Shown here: positions 6,361 to 8,222 of the stretch, piece by piece
Layout: the number at the start of each line of letters is the position of its first letter
Position numbering within the stretch: position 1 is the stretch's first letter
NCBI GenBank assembly: GCA_035533335.1
Contig: DATLUC010000047.1
Coordinates: forward strand, 1 to 8,222
DNA: 8,222 nt
Reading direction: 5' to 3'
From: DATKSS01 sp035533335
GTDB taxonomy: Bacteria > Chloroflexota > Dormibacteria > Dormibacterales > Dormibacteraceae
Notes under the pieces: generated by a model
Databases searched by the model: none
The model's input: only the letters and a program-made list of their open reading frames with translations
Told to the model about the DNA's origin: nothing
Made by a program: the position numbers and the translations under genes

Positions 6361-6939
6361 ATGAGCAGGACGGAGCTCACCACGCCAACCGGGGTCGCGC
6401 CTCGCGAGCGGAGCGAGCGGCCCATCGACGCAGGAGTCGACATCGGGCACGTCCACCTCAAGACCGCCGACATCGACCGGGTGCATCACTTCTACGTCGA
6501 CATCCTCGGGTTCGATGTCGTTTTCAGGCGCCCGGACGCGCTGTTCCTGTCGGCCGGCGGCTATCACCATCACCTCGGCTTCAACACCTGGGAATCGAAG
6601 GGCGGCAACCCCCCGCCACCCGGCACCACCGGGCTTTATCACGTGGCCATCCGCTACCCGACACGGGCCGCGCTGGGCGACGCGCTGCGACGCCTGGTCG
6701 CGGCCGACTGGCCGCTCGACGGTGTCAACGATCACGGGACCCACGAGGCGCTGTACCTGAGCGACCCGGACGGAAACGGGCTGGAGCTGGCCTGGGACCG
6801 GCCCGAGTCCGAATGGCCCAAGGACGCCGATGGTCACCTGAGCTTCAGCGGCAGGCGGCTGGACATCGAGGGCCTCATCAAAGAGGGCGCCGGCGATCAG
6901 GCGAGCACGCGGCGCGCGCCGGAGAACTCGGAGGCGTAA
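6361..6939 (+). CDS. VOC family protein, CatE-like extradiol dioxygenase/glyoxalase fold (192 aa)
   Basis: A metal-dependent enzyme of the vicinal oxygen chelate superfamily, most like the bacterial CatE-type proteins annotated as catechol-2,3-dioxygenase. Two beta-alpha-beta-beta-beta modules are visible: I-G-H-V-H-L-K-T (28-35) with H-F-Y-V-D-I-L-G-F, and G-L-Y-H-V-A-I-R-Y-P (91-100) ending in D-P-D-G-N-G-L-E-L (135-143). The probable metal ligands are His30, His94 and Glu142. The subfamily stretch G-G-Y-H-H-H-L-G-F-N-T-W (66-77) and the proline run P-P-P-P-G-T-T-G are intact. These proteins often have one metal site in a single VOC pair, so ring cleavage is possible but not shown; the substrate is unknown. 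ATG 6361 follows the upstream TGA by one base (TGAGATG), pointing to translational coupling. The last 43 bases overlap the 3' end of the opposite-strand NlpC/P60 gene. Confidence 0.9.
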   Translation: MSRTELTTPTGVAPRERSERPIDAGVDIGHVHLKTADIDRVHHFYVDILGFDVVFRRPDALFLSAGGYHHHLGFNTWESKGGNPPPPGTTGLYHVAIRYPTRAALGDALRRLVAADWPLDGVNDHGTHEALYLSDPDGNGLELAWDRPESEWPKDADGHLSFSGRRLDIEGLIKEGAGDQASTRRAPENSEA

Positions 6940-7973
6940 GGCTCGGCGGCCATCGACACGACCTGCACCCCGCGTCCCAGGTCGGGAGAGTCGAGCAGCA
7001 TGCCCGAGCCGATGTAGATGGCGACGTGGTGCACCACCCCGCCCCGGGCGAGGAACACCAGGTCTGCGGGCTGCAGGCTCTGCTTGGCCACGGCCGTGCC
7101 GACCAGGGCCTGGTCCTGCGCGTCGCGGGGCAGCACCACCCCGTGCACCCTGAACACGTTGTAGACCAGGCCCGAGCAGTCGAAGCCGAAGGCGGACGTG
7201 CCGGCCCACAGGTACCTCACGCCGAGGAACAGGTGGGCGCTCTCGACCACCGCCGCGCCGGCCGAGTCGCGCGCCGGTGTGCCCGCGGGCGCGATTGCGA
7301 CAGCGCTCGAGGGCGCGTCCAACACGACCTCACCGGGCAGTCCCACCTGGACGATCGAGGCGACCTGGTCGACCACCGGCAGCCTGGTGCCGAAGGCCAC
7401 CTCCACCACCGGCAGGCCGCCGCGAAGCAGCCACGTGGTGGGGTCCGTCACCGTCGCAACCAAGCCTGAAGCCGGTGGCTCGACGGCGCTCAGCTGAGCC
7501 AGCGGGATCCAGCCCGGGTAACCGCGGGGGTCCAGCGGCGTGGCCTGGTCAGGCACGACCACGTGGGCCCAGGATCTACTGACGGCGGTCACGTCCACCC
7601 TGTCGCCCAGAAGGACTTGGGAGTCGGCCCTGCCGATCAGGCCGGCCTGGTCGGTGGGGCTCAGCGCGGCGAGCCACTCCCTGATTCGCGCCGGGGCGGC
7701 CAGGGCCGGCGCGTCGACGGGCCGGGGCGAGGATGGGCTGCGCCACTCCGTGGCCACCGACACCGCCACCCAGGCCGGCGCGCCCGCACGCACCGCAGCG
7801 GGAGTCGGACTCGGCACGGGGAGCCCGGATGGAGTCCCGGCCCCCGTCGGGGTGGGCGTTTCCGCCGCTGATGGGCTGACCCCCGCAGAGCGTGCCCCAT
7901 ACCCCTGCGAGGCCGCCCCACAGCCGCCCAGTACGAACAGGGCGAGGGCTGCCGCCAGGAGCGTGCGCCTCAT
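6897..7973 (-). CDS. Lipoprotein NlpC/P60 (C40) cell-wall peptidase with SH3b-like region (358 aa)
   Basis: A predicted surface lipoprotein that cleaves peptidoglycan stem peptides, organised like the YkfC-type gamma-D-Glu-L-diamino-acid endopeptidases. The N-terminus has M-R-R, a hydrophobic core and lipobox L-G-G-C (15-18), so Cys18 should be lipidated. A Pro/Thr/Ser/Ala-rich tether follows (about 30-66). Residues about 67-165 and 170-230 look like two bacterial SH3-type modules: S-W-A-H-V-V-V and G-W-I-P-L-A-Q-L in the first, W-L-L-R-G-G in the second. The peptidase domain begins near 243: Y-L-W-A-G-T-S-A-F-G-F-D-C-S-G-L-V (254-270) holds nucleophile Cys266, and H-H-V-A-I-Y-I-G holds His316. 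The third triad position, 12 residues on, is Asp328 (L-L-D-S-P) where YkfC-like enzymes usually have His. L-P-R-D-A (281-285) is the usual substrate-side motif. The start ATG gives a well-formed signal peptide. It appears to be a single-gene unit. Confidence 0.93.
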   Translation of the reverse strand: MRRTLLAAALALFVLGGCGAASQGYGARSAGVSPSAAETPTPTGAGTPSGLPVPSPTPAAVRAGAPAWVAVSVATEWRSPSSPRPVDAPALAAPARIREWLAALSPTDQAGLIGRADSQVLLGDRVDVTAVSRSWAHVVVPDQATPLDPRGYPGWIPLAQLSAVEPPASGLVATVTDPTTWLLRGGLPVVEVAFGTRLPVVDQVASIVQVGLPGEVVLDAPSSAVAIAPAGTPARDSAGAAVVESAHLFLGVRYLWAGTSAFGFDCSGLVYNVFRVHGVVLPRDAQDQALVGTAVAKQSLQPADLVFLARGGVVHHVAIYIGSGMLLDSPDLGRGVQVVSMAAEPYASEFSGARRVLA

Positions 7974-8001
7974 GACTCGACGCTAGGCCGCGGGCGCTGC
8001 G

Positions 8002-8025
8002 GGGCGGCGGGCCGAACGGCCGCCC
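8002..8025 (-). terminator. Possible hairpin downstream of the MFS-like gene
   Basis: GGGCGGC (8002-8008) and GCCGCCC (8019-8025) form a 7-bp stem around a 10-nt loop that itself contains GGCC. It lies about 20 bases past the stop of the right-edge minus-strand gene and just upstream of the NlpC/P60 gene. No T-run follows on the minus strand. In DNA this G/C-rich such a stem may be chance. Confidence 0.3.
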
Positions 8026-8045
8026 GATTCGGGGTCCCAGTCCCC

Positions 8046-8222
8046 CTATCTGGTCGCGGACACGTGCGACGGCAGGCGCAGGACCACGGGGATCCCTGCC
8101 AGCGCCACCACGACCAGGGCGCCCAGCGCGAGGTAGGCATTGCCGATCACGACCTGGACCAGCAGCACCAGCAGCAGGCCGCCGAGGTTGCCGGCCATCA
8201 TCAGGAAGCCAACCGCTCCTCC
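8046..8222 (-). CDS. C-terminal end of a membrane transporter, probably MFS family (partial)
   Basis: An open minus-strand frame of 58 codons enters from the right edge and ends at TAG (complement of 8046-8048). It reads G-G-A-V-G-F-L-M-M-A-G-N-L-G-G-L-L, then two hydrophobic helices (about residues 10-27 and 30-47 of the fragment), then a short polar tail L-R-L-P-S-H-V-S-A-T-R. The A-G-N-L-G-G motif followed by a Val/Leu helix is what the last two helices of major facilitator superfamily permeases look like, with the last helix ending at the cytoplasmic C-terminus. The substrate cannot be inferred. It runs toward the NlpC/P60 gene on the same strand, with a 72-bp gap, so readthrough into it is possible. 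Confidence 0.7.
   Translation of the reverse strand, partial: GGAVGFLMMAGNLGGLLLVLLVQVVIGNAYLALGALVVVALAGIPVVLRLPSHVSATR

Noticed and set aside
6289..7209. 306-codon minus-strand frame antisense to the VOC gene
   Set aside because: Low-complexity Arg/Gly/Val composition and no domains; it overlaps the well-supported VOC and NlpC/P60 genes.
7774..7880. Repeat-like Pro/Thr/Gly-coding stretch, considered as a DNA repeat
   Set aside because: It encodes the low-complexity tether after the lipobox of the NlpC/P60 lipoprotein; the bases do not form regular units.

Overview
The window is GC-rich bacterial chromosome, densely coded on both strands with strong G/C third-position preference. The genes are a B12-dependent (class II) ribonucleotide reductase interrupted by inteins, an F420-reductase-like Rossmann protein, a lipoprotein NlpC/P60 peptidase, and common SDR, GNAT and VOC enzymes. 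This fits a high-GC soil-type lineage such as Actinomycetota, Chloroflexota or Dormibacterota. No rRNA or other phylogenetic marker is present, so this placement is inference. No tRNA, CRISPR, insertion sequence or phage genes were seen.

Left third (1-3106, + strand): the 3' part of nrdJ, open at the left edge. It carries the last 29 codons of one intein (ending at 88) and a complete 433-residue LAGLIDADG intein (647-1945). The first intein ends immediately before the Cys of the C-S-E motif, the thiyl-radical cysteine of ribonucleotide reductase. The second splits the A-P-T-G/T-I-G substrate phosphate loop. Both inteins therefore sit in the active site, and no functional enzyme can exist before splicing. 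The two inteins also lack opposite members of the set of splicing-assist residues. This is the most interesting signal in the window. A perfect 11-bp hairpin terminator follows the gene.

Middle (3244-5643): an uncharacterised eight-helix membrane protein (+) runs tail to tail into a two-gene minus-strand operon, SDR oxidoreductase then GNAT acetyltransferase. The convergent stop codons share one CTAG.

Right (5644-8222): an 83-bp divergent intergenic region separates the SDR operon from a plus-strand pair, an NADPH:F420-reductase-like protein and a VOC (glyoxalase/extradiol dioxygenase fold) protein, coupled through TGAGATG. The VOC gene overlaps tail to tail with a minus-strand lipoprotein of SH3b-NlpC/P60 architecture (YkfC-like). 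At the right edge is the C-terminal end of a minus-strand membrane protein, probably an MFS transporter.

Apart from the inteins, the genes look like ordinary metabolic and envelope functions in small unrelated transcription units. I found no defence, secretion or biosynthetic system. The inteins in nrdJ are the only selfish-element signal.
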